Source: Thermosporothrix hazakensis
GTDB taxonomy: Bacteria; Chloroflexota; Ktedonobacteria; Ktedonobacterales; Ktedonobacteraceae
Reading direction: 5' to 3'
Length of the DNA stretch: 54,197 nucleotides
Assembly (NCBI RefSeq): GCF_003253565.1
Contig: NZ_QKUF01000025.1
Coordinates: 35,025 to 89,221, forward strand
This document shows positions 41,681 to 50,340 of this stretch, piece by piece (positions within the stretch are counted from its first letter, which is position 1; every line of letters starts with the position of its first letter). The notes under the pieces are model-generated. The model was not told the origin of the DNA. It worked only from the letters and a program-made list of their open reading frames with translations, and made no database searches. The translations under genes and the position numbers were made by a program.

Positions 41681-42528
41681 ATGCGGAAGAAACATCGACA
41701 GCTCTTTATCATGTTCACAGGCCTGCTGTTTGTCTGTTTGCTGCTATTGCTGACTGCCTCTCCGGCTATCGCCGCGATCGGCGTGATTGAGGCGAGGCGA
41801 AGGTGCTTGATCGGGCAAAAGTAACGGAGGCAGCGCAGCGCATCAACTATGCGGTGAATGTTCGCACAACGAACGCCTTCAATGGCACGAAGGAGCTTTT
41901 CGCTTCGCAGACGAAAGAGCAGGCGGACAGACTGCCGAGTACTATCATTATAAATATTGATACGAAAGCACGCCACCTGGCCATTTATGGGGGCTCAGAG
42001 GTCCCCCTGAAGAGCGAGCAGTATGAGGCAGCGATATCGGCCTTTCGCGACAATATTCACGGGTCAGACTATACCAGCGCGACGGTGGCGGCGCTCAACT
42101 CGCTGGCTCAGGCGTTGGAGAACGGGAAGTCATATTCTACGCCGAGTTCAAGCTACGATTCCGAAAGCAGCTACGGTAGCTATGATCCTGGATGGAGCCG
42201 GTCCGATTCTTCCGGCTGGCTTGCGAACATGCCGTTTGGCATGATTGCTTGCTGCGGGCTTTTATTCTTTTTTCTGGTGAGCTTTATCATCGGTCTCATC
42301 AGGCAGGATAAGGGCAGTTATCCTCGTAAGGTGTCCTATGGTGGCTTCTATGGCGGGAGCAGCTACAGTGGCTACGATGTTGGCGGAAGCAGCTTCGATT
42401 CATCGTCGAGTTTGAGCTACGATTCCGGAAGCAGCTACAGTAGCTACGATGTTGGTGGAAGCAGCTTCGACTCATCATCGAGTTCGAGCTACGATTCCGG
42501 AAGCAGTGGTGCAAGCGGAGACTTCTAG
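41681..42528 (+). pseudogene. TPM-like secreted protein gene with a frameshift
   Basis: ATG 41681 follows AGGGAG and opens a signal peptide (MRKKHRQL, hydrophobic run, SPAIA). After IGVIE the frame runs into a stop at residue 47. The rest of the protein is in another frame (41803-42528) and resumes as EAKVLDRAKVTEAAQ. Inserting one base near 41792 joins them to give a protein like its neighbour at 42675. The body holds a TPM-type domain (TIIINIDTKARHLAIYGG), a membrane helix and a Ser-, Tyr- and Gly-rich tail made of repeats. A deletion or sequence error between GAGG and CGAG explains the break. Confidence 0.8.
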
Positions 42529-42674
42529 CTCCGCTTGATCTGTGACCCCGCTGGAAGCTAACACCCGGGCTGTTGGCCTGGAATTACTGTTTGCCTGCTT
42601 ATTCGTCTTTCTTTGAAGAACCCCCTGCAAAAAATACGAAATTCTTCTATCATCAAATATTGGAGGTGGAATGT

Positions 42675-43361
42675 ATGCAAAAGAAGAAACATCGTCAGCC
42701 CTTGCTTCTCGTTGCGGGTGCGGTTCTTGTCTGCTTGCTCTTCCTGCTGTCTGTGCGCCCGGCTTTCGCCACTTTGGGAACCTTCGAGGATGAAGCGAAG
42801 GTGCTCGACCAGACGAAGGTGCGAGATGCCGCCCACCAAATTGAGTATACAGTAAGTGTCTACACAACGAAGACCTTCGATGGCAGTAAAGCAGCTTTCG
42901 ATGCGGGGACAAAGAAGAAGGCGGACCGGCTTTCAACTGGCATCGTCATAAATATTGATACGAAAGCGCGCCACCTGGCCATTTATGGGGGCTCGAAGGT
43001 TCCTCTAAAGAAGGATCAGTATGACGCAGCTATTTCAGCCTTCCGGAACAACATGCATGGATCGGACTATACCAGCGCGACGGTGGCGGCGCTCAACTCG
43101 CTGGCTCAGGCACTGAAAGGCGATACATCATTTTTCAGCCAGCTCTGGGCCTCCGTGAAGGGCCTGGCCTCCTGCCTCGGAATCGGCTTTCTGATTCTCG
43201 TCGTTGTGGTCATTAACATCATCTGGCCGTCGCGCCGCCGGAGCTGGTACGGTCATCACCACTATTCCAGCAGCAGCTACGATGTTGGCGGGAGCAGCTT
43301 CGACTCATCATCGAGTTCGAGCAGCGATTCCGGAAGCAGTGGCTCAAGCGGAGACTTCTAA
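42675..43361 (+). CDS. TPM-like membrane protein with serine-rich tail
   Basis: The 228-residue intact paralogue of the preceding gene. It has a signal peptide (ending PAFA), a TPM_phosphatase-like domain (about 30-145, with STGIVINIDTKARHLAIYGG), a membrane helix (about 160-185) and a tail of Ser, Asp and Gly (SSSYDVGGSSFDSSSSSS). TPM-domain proteins include Psb32 and bacterial quality-control or trafficking proteins, and some have acid phosphatase activity. GGAGGTGG lies just before ATG 42675. Stretches of over 40 bases are identical to the paralogue, which indicates recent duplication or conversion. Confidence 0.8.
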   Translation: MQKKKHRQPLLLVAGAVLVCLLFLLSVRPAFATLGTFEDEAKVLDQTKVRDAAHQIEYTVSVYTTKTFDGSKAAFDAGTKKKADRLSTGIVINIDTKARHLAIYGGSKVPLKKDQYDAAISAFRNNMHGSDYTSATVAALNSLAQALKGDTSFFSQLWASVKGLASCLGIGFLILVVVVINIIWPSRRRSWYGHHHYSSSSYDVGGSSFDSSSSSSSDSGSSGSSGDF

Positions 43362-43367
43362 CCTCAT

Positions 43368-43418
43368 TCTAGCGATGATAGGAACAGAAGATGCCCCGGA
43401 AACTCTATCATCGCTAGA
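43368..43418 (+). terminator. Perfect 14-bp stem-loop after the TPM-like gene
   Basis: TCTAGCGATGATAG (43368-43381) pairs without mismatch with CTATCATCGCTAGA (43405-43418), 7 bases after the stop. It has a 23-base loop and no T tract. Confidence 0.5.
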
Positions 43419-43545
43419 TCTTGCTGAAGGGGCCGAGTTTCAGTATATATCTGCTTTTACATCTATTAATTGAGGGACTCTGTATACTGAGACTGAAAAG
43501 AAAGCAAAGAGGAATAAAAGTGGGAAGAGTGAAAAGGATAGCAGG

Positions 43546-44154
43546 ATGTATGACTTCTATCTGAATGATCTGAGATGTGGGATAGAGAAAAATGCTGGAA
43601 AACGGGATTTTCGCATGCTATTTCTCAAGTGCATCTTCCCTTTTCTGGTTGCTCTCTTGCTGGCATTTGCCCTCACGGAGCGGGTCGGGGCTGATTCCGG
43701 GGCTCCTGTTCGCTTCTGTGAGCTCTCGCTTGCGCCTGTCGAGCCGGGTCAGACCGAATCGGCCATTCAGCGTTTCTCGTGTGTGGATAGCCCGAGCGTT
43801 GCGGACGAACACCGGATCTGGCTGCTGGACCTCTATCAGCACACGCACTATGGGGGAAAGGTCTTGCATGTGACGGGGACGGTTAACGCCTGTCAGCAGC
43901 ACGCGTCCTATGCCCTGTCCTCGCTGCCTGTAGAGAGCAATGGTTTTCGTTGGGATAAGACTATTTCTTCATTCAAGCTTGCCCCACAGCACGACTGTCT
44001 CTATACTGCTCTCTACGAACAGAGTCAATTGAGAGGGACCTGTTTCTACTATAAAGGGAATGTTCCTCTTGTGAGTAGTCGCTTGAATGATCGCATCGCG
44101 TCCTTGCAACTCAGCGCGGATACACCCGTTACCTGTTCTCCCGCGCCTCTCTAA
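43546..44154 (+). CDS. Secreted beta/gamma-crystallin-like protein
   Basis: The 202-residue product has a signal peptide within the first 50 residues (MLFLKCIFPFLVALLLAF). The mature part has two motifs of the crystallin type: LYQHTHYGGKVLHVTGT ending near WDKTISSFKL, and YEQSQLRGTCFYYKG ending in NDRIASLQL. In microbial members these bind calcium through the N/D-x-x-S/T-S segment; DKTISS and NDRIAS are compatible. Six cysteines could form disulfides. AAGGA lies 7 bases before ATG 43546. A strong terminator follows. Confidence 0.72.
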   Translation: MYDFYLNDLRCGIEKNAGKRDFRMLFLKCIFPFLVALLLAFALTERVGADSGAPVRFCELSLAPVEPGQTESAIQRFSCVDSPSVADEHRIWLLDLYQHTHYGGKVLHVTGTVNACQQHASYALSSLPVESNGFRWDKTISSFKLAPQHDCLYTALYEQSQLRGTCFYYKGNVPLVSSRLNDRIASLQLSADTPVTCSPAPL

Positions 44155-44183
44155 TCCCGGGGAGCGCCTTTCTTCTGTACCTC

Positions 44184-44229
44184 AAAGTCCCCTTCCCTGA
44201 GGGAGCTACAACGGGAAGGGGACTTTTTT
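44184..44229 (+). terminator. Intrinsic terminator of the crystallin-like gene
   Basis: AAAGTCCCCTTCCC (44184-44197) pairs with GGGAAGGGGACTTT (44213-44226), 14 bp, followed by T residues to 44229. It could serve the convergent DoxX gene as well. Confidence 0.9.
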
Positions 44230-44243
44230 ATGTACGGTTGTGA

Positions 44244-44702
44244 TTACTTCTTTTTGCGGAGACCGGATATCAGCGCGTCAAGGGACCAGCCACCTGCACC
44301 CATAATCATCAATGCAAGCGAGATGCCGACGGTCAACAGGAAGAACTCAATGCCTTCGCCTGCCTGCTTACCTGACCAGTTCATGAAGAAGCCGTTGTGT
44401 GCGTGTATGAAGAAGATCGCGCCGAGCTGTGCGCAGGCAATGCCAAACGCCGCGACACGCGTGAGCAGCCCCGTGAGGACACCGAGCGAGCCGAGGAACT
44501 CGCCGAGGATGACCAGAATGCCGAGAATGGCCGGGATGCCAAGCATGCCAAAGAACTGAAGCGTGCCACCGACCCCGCCTCCGCCGAACCAGCCAAGCAT
44601 CTTTTGGGCTCCATGCGGGAATATGACGATTGCCAGGGCCAGGCGCAGAAGCAGCGTCGATATATTGAAGGTGGGGTTGCTATTTGTCTGGAAAATCTTC
44701 AT
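44244..44702 (-). CDS. DoxX-family membrane protein
   Basis: The 152-residue protein has four membrane helices with the DoxX pattern: LRLALAIVIFPHGAQKMLGWF, GILVILGEFLGSLGVLTGLLTRVAA, HAHNGFFMNW and a final helix. Members are membrane oxidoreductase-associated proteins; in mycobacteria one works with superoxide dismutase and a thiosulfate sulfurtransferase. AAGGAG lies 8 bases before ATG 44702. The Rrf2 regulator upstream on the same strand may control it. Confidence 0.9.
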   Translation of the reverse strand: MKIFQTNSNPTFNISTLLLRLALAIVIFPHGAQKMLGWFGGGGVGGTLQFFGMLGIPAILGILVILGEFLGSLGVLTGLLTRVAAFGIACAQLGAIFFIHAHNGFFMNWSGKQAGEGIEFFLLTVGISLALMIMGAGGWSLDALISGLRKKK

Positions 44703-45027
44703 AAGAAATGTCTCCTTATTTCTACGTATATCGATCAGCAAACATGGTCTTCTCAGTTGCTTGATCGGCCTCCAGTTTTCTTTCTTTGGGTGTTCGCTTG
44801 CTGGATTGACAAGAGCTGTTGTATGGCAAGTGACAAGAAGGAGCAGCCCCCCTATAGTTCTGCTCTGGCATGCGCACAGCCTGTTGTCGATCCATCCTGC
44901 TATAACTGGCGTCGCGCCCGTTGCGAGCCAGAGAAGGGAGGATGGCTTGCACAAACGCTCGTATCGCCCATGATGGACGGTAATTTGAAACCGCTGTGGT
45001 TACGAATAGCGATAAAAAAAGGGCGCG
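44703..45027. other. Space between the Rrf2 and DoxX genes
   Basis: The DoxX frame stays open upstream of its start for 84 codons, but that part has no coding character. No clear promoter pair was found. Confidence 0.4.
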
Positions 45028-45486
45028 TTACAGCGGCTCCCCGGGCTGATTGACAAGTTCAGCCTGCTGGTGTGCCATCCGAAGGACCTGGGTAATTGTG
45101 CGTTGTGCAAGCTTTTGCTCAAATGCCTCTTCTGCTTCTCCGAAATACACCTGTAGTACTCGGGAGATGTTGCGCCCTATAGGGCATTTTGTATTTGGTT
45201 GGCTATGATGCATGGCCAGAAGGTGCCCTTCCGGTTCAATTGCATGATACACGTCCAGTAGCGTAATCGCATCAGGAGCACGCAAGAGTCGCCAGCCGCC
45301 CCCGACACCGGGGTGTGAAGCCACAAGACCGGCTTTGCTCAACCGGCCCAGAATCCGCCGAATGAACACGGGGTTGGTGTTCACGCTTCCGGCGATGTAT
45401 TCGGATGTAATCGGCTCATCGCCCGTCACATCGGCGAGCAGGGTGAGCGTGTGTATGGCAACCGCGAACTGGCTGTTAACGGCCAT
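45028..45486 (-). CDS. Rrf2-family transcriptional regulator
   Basis: The 152-residue product has the Rrf2 winged helix (AVAIHTLTLLADV; FIRRILGRLSKAGLVASHPGVGGGWRLLR). Only one cysteine (in TKCPIGRN) lies in the region where Fe-S-binding members have three, so it probably does not hold a cluster and may sense by thiol, as in CymR- or YwnA-type members. It is upstream of the DoxX gene in the same direction and may control it. AGAGG precedes the ATG. Confidence 0.88.
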   Translation of the reverse strand: MAVNSQFAVAIHTLTLLADVTGDEPITSEYIAGSVNTNPVFIRRILGRLSKAGLVASHPGVGGGWRLLRAPDAITLLDVYHAIEPEGHLLAMHHSQPNTKCPIGRNISRVLQVYFGEAEEAFEQKLAQRTITQVLRMAHQQAELVNQPGEPL

Positions 45487-45716
45487 GTCTGCCTCTTTTC
45501 TTCCGTCGAAATCTGTAACCAGTATAGTTCCGAATTGGGGAAACTGTCAAGGGGGAAGGGCTTGAGATGGCTCTTCCCTTTGTAACCATTTCTTATGAGA
45601 TGAGCTTTTCACCGACAACAGGGCAGAAATGATAATCGCAATCTACCTATTTCTGATGGTGGGCTAGAAAGAAAGCCGGAATACAGAAGCATATCCCGGC
45701 TCGACTCTGGATGATT

Positions 45717-46523
45717 TCAGTTGTAGGGTTCGGGCAGAGGCTCAACCTGAACAGGATGCAGCCAGAGCCGTGAGACGATTTCCTGTGCCTCGATAGGGTT
45801 GCCGCTTGTCCAGAAGCGTGCTAAGCCCTCATCTGTTTGCTGGCGAAGAAGCTGACGCTCTTCCAGCACATGCCGCAGGTGACGAGCAACAGCAGCTCCT
45901 GTGTCGATAAGCTGTATATCAGGACCGAGCATTTCTGACAGGAGCGGACGCAGGTGGGGAAAGTGGGTCGAGCCAAGCACCAGCGTGTCTGCTCCTGCGG
46001 CCAGAAGAGGCGCTGTATACTCTTCAGCCAGGCGGCGCGTCTCGGGGCCGGTCAGGTCGCCTGCTTCGACGCGCTCGACTAACCCGGGAGCGGGCTGTGT
46101 GACAACAGTGATGCCGCTGCCAAAGCGCTCTAGCAGCGCGGCGAAGCGTGTGCTGGACAGCGTCCCGGAGGTTGCGAGCACGCCAACGACCCCGCTTCGT
46201 GTCGCGGCTGCTGCCGGCTTGACCGCTGGCTCCATCCCGATGATTGGCACCTGAAAGCGAGATCGTAATAGGGCTGCCGCCGCTGCTGTGGCTGTGTTAC
46301 AGGCTATGACAATCGCTTTGACGTCATATTCAAGCAGAAAACGCGCGATTGCCAGCGAGCGCTGCTGCACATACTCTGGCGACTTTGGCCCATAGGGGAC
46401 ATGCCCGGAGTCCGCGACGAAGAGCAGGTCTTCATGCGGCAGGAATGCCCGAATTTCGCGCATAACTGAAAGGCCGCCCATTCCAGAATCAAAGAGACCG
46501 ATTGCTTTTTGCTGATTTTCCAT
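45717..46523 (-). CDS. murI: Glutamate racemase with Ser in place of the second catalytic Cys
   Basis: The 268-residue protein is plainly of the MurI family: GLFDSGMGGLSV, ADSGHVPYG and the first catalytic cysteine Cys75 in IACNTA. The second motif, normally LGCTHYP, reads LGSTHFP (Ser185, codon TCG on the minus strand). The two cysteines act as acid and base on opposite faces of the substrate, so activity may be weak, one-directional or lost. The family makes D-glutamate for peptidoglycan. ATG 46523 is downstream of GGGGG-rich bases; a frame from 46607 would overlap the TetR gene. Confidence 0.88.
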   Translation of the reverse strand: MENQQKAIGLFDSGMGGLSVMREIRAFLPHEDLLFVADSGHVPYGPKSPEYVQQRSLAIARFLLEYDVKAIVIACNTATAAAAALLRSRFQVPIIGMEPAVKPAAAATRSGVVGVLATSGTLSSTRFAALLERFGSGITVVTQPAPGLVERVEAGDLTGPETRRLAEEYTAPLLAAGADTLVLGSTHFPHLRPLLSEMLGPDIQLIDTGAAVARHLRHVLEERQLLRQQTDEGLARFWTSGNPIEAQEIVSRLWLHPVQVEPLPEPYN

Positions 46524-46551
46524 ACAGAATAGAATCCCCCTTTCTCTCATT

Positions 46552-47163
46552 TTAAGAAGAGTGCATGGGCGCTGGTGTGTGGTGCTTGTGTTTATCCGAT
46601 GCATCATGCATCATCTCTTCCATATAAAGTGCCATTTGCGTCAGTGTATAGGGGCAATCATTTTCCAGCCACCATGCAATAATAGATATCAGCGCGCCTG
46701 CATAGAATTGCGCAAAGAGTGGAAGCGGCACAGGATGTTCCCATTTCTTCGACTCTGTGTGTTTGGCTTCAATAAAATCTGCAAGATAACCACGCAGCAG
46801 CCGATGAAACTCACTTACACTATTTCCGCAGAGCATCAGGCGGTAGAACCGCTCATGTTCCAGTACATGTGTAAGAAGCAATTCATAGCGGTGAAGTGAT
46901 GTTTCCTCCGGGGTTGCCTGTATTTGTTGTCTCATCTCTTGCTGAAGGACCTCATGCATACTGCGCATGCCTCGCAACAGCAGGTCATACTTATCCGTAT
47001 AGTGTTTATAGAATGTGGTGCGGTGAACCATTGCGCGATCACAGATATCTTTGACGGTGATCGCATCGAACGCCTTCTCCGCCATGAGCTCAGTTAGCGC
47101 TTCCCAGAGTAATTTCTGTGTGCGTCTGACCCTCAAGTCGGGCGGTTCAGGGAACGAGTTCAT
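46552..47163 (-). CDS. TetR-family regulator divergent from a P450
   Basis: The 203-residue protein has the TetR helix-turn-helix (ITVKDICDRAMVHRTTFYKHY) and a helical C-terminal domain. GGAG lies 9 bases before ATG 47163, with two upstream ATGs as alternatives. It is transcribed away from the P450 gene at 47316, and the 150 bases between them hold the P450 promoter and inverted repeats, so it is a likely P450 repressor. Its C-terminus overlaps nothing; murI follows on the same strand. Confidence 0.88.
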   Translation of the reverse strand: MNSFPEPPDLRVRRTQKLLWEALTELMAEKAFDAITVKDICDRAMVHRTTFYKHYTDKYDLLLRGMRSMHEVLQQEMRQQIQATPEETSLHRYELLLTHVLEHERFYRLMLCGNSVSEFHRLLRGYLADFIEAKHTESKKWEHPVPLPLFAQFYAGALISIIAWWLENDCPYTLTQMALYMEEMMHDASDKHKHHTPAPMHSS

Positions 47164-47216
47164 AGACATCATCTCCGCTTGTGTTGATTAATCGACATTT
47201 CTGACACATCTGTTTC

Positions 47217-47284
47217 TTGATCTTCTCCGCATTTCGGACTATAGTAAAAGCAGCGACACTTGTAAAGATAGTATACACCTGTCG
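47217..47284 (+). promoter_or_regulatory. P450 promoter and putative TetR operator
   Basis: TTGATC (47217-47222), 17 bases and TATAGT (47240-47245) precede the P450 gene. Downstream of the -10, CGACA (47254-47258) and TGTCG (47280-47284) form inverted arms around 21 bases, a possible operator for the divergent TetR. Confidence 0.5.
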
Positions 47285-47315
47285 AAATTCGTTTTCAAAT
47301 CAGGAAAGGAATCGT

Positions 47316-48539
47316 ATGACACAGCAGATAAACCTGATATCCCCTGCCTTTAAGGCGAATCCATTCCCAGTTTTTGCTATGTTGCGTGCTCAGGCTCCTG
47401 TAATGGAGTATGTCTGGCCTGACGGTCAGCGGCGTTCGTGGCTGATTACCGGCTTCAAAGAGGCAGAAGCCGCACTCAAGGACCCGCGGATTGTGAAGAC
47501 GGTGCGTAGTGTGTACTCTCAAGAGGAGCTGGCTGAGAAGTTTCCCTGGGTGCTGAACCAGACGGAAGAGCAATTGATGCTGAACCGGCATATGCTTAAC
47601 GCTGATCCTCCCGACCACACGCGCCTGCGCACCCTGGTGAATCTCTCTTTTACCCCTCGCCTGGTTGAGCAGTGGCGTTCGCGCATCCAGGAGATCGCCG
47701 ACGAGCTGCTAGACGCCGTTCAAGAGCGAGGTGAGATGGATGTAATCGATGATCTGGCTTTCCCCCTGCCGATTCGCGTTATCTCCGAAATGCTCGGTGT
47801 GCCCGATGAGGATCGCACGAAATTCCGGTATTGGTCCAATATCATCGTTGAAGCAACCGGTGATCCACAGGCGTTTGAGCGGGCTGCTGATGATATTACT
47901 GCTTTCACGCGCTATGTGCATGATCTGGTGGAAAAGAAGCGCAATGATGAATCTGATGATCTACTCAGCAAATTGATCAGAGCTGAGTCGGAGGGACAGA
48001 AGCTCTCCAAGCACGAGCTTGTAGCGATGGTGTTCCTGCTTATTGTGGCAGGACACGAGACCACGGTGAATTTGATCGGGAACGGCATCTATGCACTACT
48101 TCAGCATCCCGAACAATTAGAGCTACTGAAGCAGCATCCTGAGCATATTAAAACGGCAGTAGAGGAATTTCTGCGTTATTACAGCCCGGTAATGACGGCT
48201 ACGCAGCGTTGGGCTCGTGAAGATATGGAATTTGGCGGACAGCAGATCAAGCGCGGTGACAACGTATTGATTGTGCTTGCGGCGGCAAATCATGATGAGC
48301 ATGAGTTCGCGGAGCCGGACAAGCTCGATATCACCCGAAAAGAGAATCATCATCTGGCATTTGGTAAGGGAATTCACTATTGTCTGGGTGCTCCACTGGC
48401 ACGCCTTGAGGCCCAGATTGCTGTGAACACGCTGCTGAAACGCATGCCGAATGTGCGTCTGGCTGTTGATCCTCAGCAGGTGCAATGGCGTCCGGGTATC
48501 TTGCTGCTTGGTTTGAGCAAGTTGCCTGTCACTTTTTAG
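47316..48539 (+). CDS. Cytochrome P450 (CYP107-like)
   Basis: The 407-residue enzyme has all the hallmarks: DPPDHTRLRTLV in helix C, the oxygen-activating AGHETT in helix I, the ExxR pair (EEFLRY) and the haem motif FGKGIHYCLGAPLARLE. It should be a soluble monooxygenase that needs ferredoxin and a reductase encoded elsewhere. AAAGGA lies 5 bases before ATG 47316. A TetR gene is divergent, so expression is probably induced by a small molecule, perhaps the substrate. Confidence 0.94.
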   Translation: MTQQINLISPAFKANPFPVFAMLRAQAPVMEYVWPDGQRRSWLITGFKEAEAALKDPRIVKTVRSVYSQEELAEKFPWVLNQTEEQLMLNRHMLNADPPDHTRLRTLVNLSFTPRLVEQWRSRIQEIADELLDAVQERGEMDVIDDLAFPLPIRVISEMLGVPDEDRTKFRYWSNIIVEATGDPQAFERAADDITAFTRYVHDLVEKKRNDESDDLLSKLIRAESEGQKLSKHELVAMVFLLIVAGHETTVNLIGNGIYALLQHPEQLELLKQHPEHIKTAVEEFLRYYSPVMTATQRWAREDMEFGGQQIKRGDNVLIVLAAANHDEHEFAEPDKLDITRKENHHLAFGKGIHYCLGAPLARLEAQIAVNTLLKRMPNVRLAVDPQQVQWRPGILLLGLSKLPVTF

Positions 48540-48632
48540 TATCGTCACTGTCAGATAAAAGTGGGTATATTCCCAGGCTGAAATGACATCACTACGTAAA
48601 AAAGGTGAATTGTTTCCCTGAAAAGAGGAGTG

Positions 48633-48675
48633 GTGAGCGGGCTGCATGTCGCTGGCATGCAGCTCACTTATTTTT
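48633..48675 (+). terminator. Terminator of the P450 gene
   Basis: GTGAG and CTGCATG pair with CATGCAG and CTCAC around a short loop with a 4-base bulge, followed by a T-rich tract. It lies about 90 bases after the stop. Confidence 0.65.
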
Positions 48676-48771
48676 GGCAGAGGGAGCACGGTTTAGATAT
48701 GGTATGCTATAAAACAGGAGTATTGTTATGTGTCCGCTATATCTGTATAGAAAAAGGAGTACACAATTTTT

Positions 48772-49437
48772 ATGAATCGCTTCTCTTGTAAAGCCTTTCT
48801 TTTCGATCTGGATGGTGTGCTTGTTGACTCGAACGCAGTTGTTGAACGGGCGTGGCGGCGGTGGGCGGATCGCCATCAGATGAATGCCGAGGAGCTTTTA
48901 TTGACTATTCATGGACGGCGTGCTGTCGAAACGATCCGTGATGTTGCACCTGCGCTCGATGTGGAGGCTGAGGCACAATGGCTCTTGCAGACCGAAATTG
49001 AAGATATAGAGGGATTGAAGGCGCTCGACGGTGCGGCAGATTTGCTTGCTTCCCTGCCTCCTGAACGGTGGGCAGTTGTCACATCGGGCACGCTCGCACT
49101 GGCAAAGGTCCGGTTGGAAACGTGTGGTCTGCCCTTGCCGCGAACGTTTGTCACAGCCGAGCAGGTGCGCAACGGGAAGCCCGATCCCGAGGGCTATTTG
49201 AAGGGGGCTGAGCTTCTGGGCGTTGATCCGACAGAGTGTATTGTATTTGAGGATGCTCCGGCGGGCATTGAGGCAGCTCGGAAAGCGGGTGCGCGGGTTA
49301 TCGGAATCACACATACCTACCCGGCTGCGCAGCTTCAGCGGGCACATTCCTGTATCTCGACGTTGCGGGCGCTTCAGGTGCGGGATGATGGTGAGCGCTT
49401 TGAAGTACAGTGTGAAGATATCAGGCAGATTGCATAA
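48772..49437 (+). CDS. HAD-family phosphatase (sugar-phosphate type)
   Basis: The 221-residue protein has HAD motif I FLFDLDGVLVDS, motif II VVTSGT, motif III lysine in NGKPDPEGYLKGAELLG and motif IV FEDAPAGIEAARKAGA, with a helical cap after motif I. This is the pattern of subfamily IA phosphatases such as the sugar phosphatases HxpA/YfbT; the substrate is probably a small phosphorylated sugar. AAGGAG lies 12 bases before the ATG. A terminator follows. Confidence 0.92.
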   Translation: MNRFSCKAFLFDLDGVLVDSNAVVERAWRRWADRHQMNAEELLLTIHGRRAVETIRDVAPALDVEAEAQWLLQTEIEDIEGLKALDGAADLLASLPPERWAVVTSGTLALAKVRLETCGLPLPRTFVTAEQVRNGKPDPEGYLKGAELLGVDPTECIVFEDAPAGIEAARKAGARVIGITHTYPAAQLQRAHSCISTLRALQVRDDGERFEVQCEDIRQIA

Positions 49438-49452
49438 ATACAGCGAGCGAGG

Positions 49453-49488
49453 AGGCGGTCATGTTCTGGTTGACCGCCTGCTTTTTTA
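49453..49488 (+). terminator. Intrinsic terminator of the HAD gene
   Basis: AGGCGGTCA (49453-49461) pairs with TGACCGCCT (49471-49479), followed by six T residues. It overlaps the last codon of the convergent DUF1838 gene. Confidence 0.87.
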
Positions 49489-50265
49489 CTGTTGGGCGAG
49501 GAGCTTTTTGAAGTAGGTCCATGACGTTTCGTTTGGACGGGTGAAGGTGCGCGGAGCCTCTTTATACTGTGGTTCATGCTGCTCCACATAAGCGCGCAGG
49601 TGTGATGGCAGGTCTGCATAGCCGTTCGCCAGCTTGTAGCCTCGGCACTGATAGACAAGGTTGCCCGGGCGGTCGGCCATCTCCATCCACGGGAGCCACG
49701 GACCAATGCGCGTCCATGAGAGATGGCAGGGAACCGAGGGCAAATCCTCATTTTCGAGGTCGCTTGTTTTCACGTAAAACTGGAATAATTCAGCACCCTG
49801 ATAGAGATCATTCTGCGAATACTGCGGGTAATCCTTGCGCGAAAGTGGTGACGGGTACGTGAGGAAAATATCCAGATTCCAGCACTGTATATCATCGCCG
49901 ACTGGCGTGACAGGAACCGTGAACGGGCCTCGCGGGCCGTTGAGCAGCATTTCCTGATTGACGGGATCATTCCAGACATGCACTACGCGCACCTCTTGCT
50001 CGGTGAATGGGTTCTGCCAGCGCTCCAGAATCTCACCGGTGCGTGGGTCTTCATAGACCGACACCTCACGTGAGAGATGCTGATAGCCGCCTTCAACCGG
50101 CACAAAACGACTGATATTGTAACCTTCAAAGCGGAACAGCGGCTTGTTTTGCACTCCCGGAATCATACCGTAAATTGAGCCGCTCCAGTAAAAGACGACA
50201 TCTTCTTGCTTGAGTGAGCCGCGCAGTTTTACAAAGTGTGTGAGCATCTGTTCAGGATTATTCAA
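49486..50265 (-). CDS. DUF1838-family protein
   Basis: The 259-residue protein follows the DUF1838 pattern: EDVVFYWSGSIYGMIPG, LFRFEGYNISRFVPVEGGY, then SREVSVYEDPRTGEILERWQNPFT and a beta-rich remainder. No activity is established for the family. AAGGAG lies 9 bases before a TTG start at 50265. It follows the MFS gene on the same strand after 75 bases, separated by a hairpin, so the two may share a substrate. Confidence 0.82.
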   Translation of the reverse strand: MNNPEQMLTHFVKLRGSLKQEDVVFYWSGSIYGMIPGVQNKPLFRFEGYNISRFVPVEGGYQHLSREVSVYEDPRTGEILERWQNPFTEQEVRVVHVWNDPVNQEMLLNGPRGPFTVPVTPVGDDIQCWNLDIFLTYPSPLSRKDYPQYSQNDLYQGAELFQFYVKTSDLENEDLPSVPCHLSWTRIGPWLPWMEMADRPGNLVYQCRGYKLANGYADLPSHLRAYVEQHEPQYKEAPRTFTRPNETSWTYFKKLLAQQ

Positions 50266-50296
50266 AGAATTGGACTCCTTTCATACTGCATAGAGC

Positions 50297-50333
50297 GGGT
50301 CGCTTGCTTCACCAGGAAAAGAGCAAGCGACCC
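50297..50333 (-). terminator. Perfect 12-bp stem-loop between MFS and DUF1838 genes
   Basis: GGGTCGCTTGCT (50297-50308) pairs perfectly with AGCAAGCGACCC (50322-50333). It lies just after the MFS stop with no T tract; it may cut down transcription into the next gene or protect the mRNA. Confidence 0.5.
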
Positions 50334-50340
50334 GGGTGTG

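Noticed and set aside
44397..45053. 218-codon plus-strand frame
   Set aside because: It runs antisense through DoxX and the following gap; no coding features.
48123..48689. 188-codon minus-strand frame over the P450 end
   Set aside because: It overlaps the haem-motif region of a canonical P450 in antisense.
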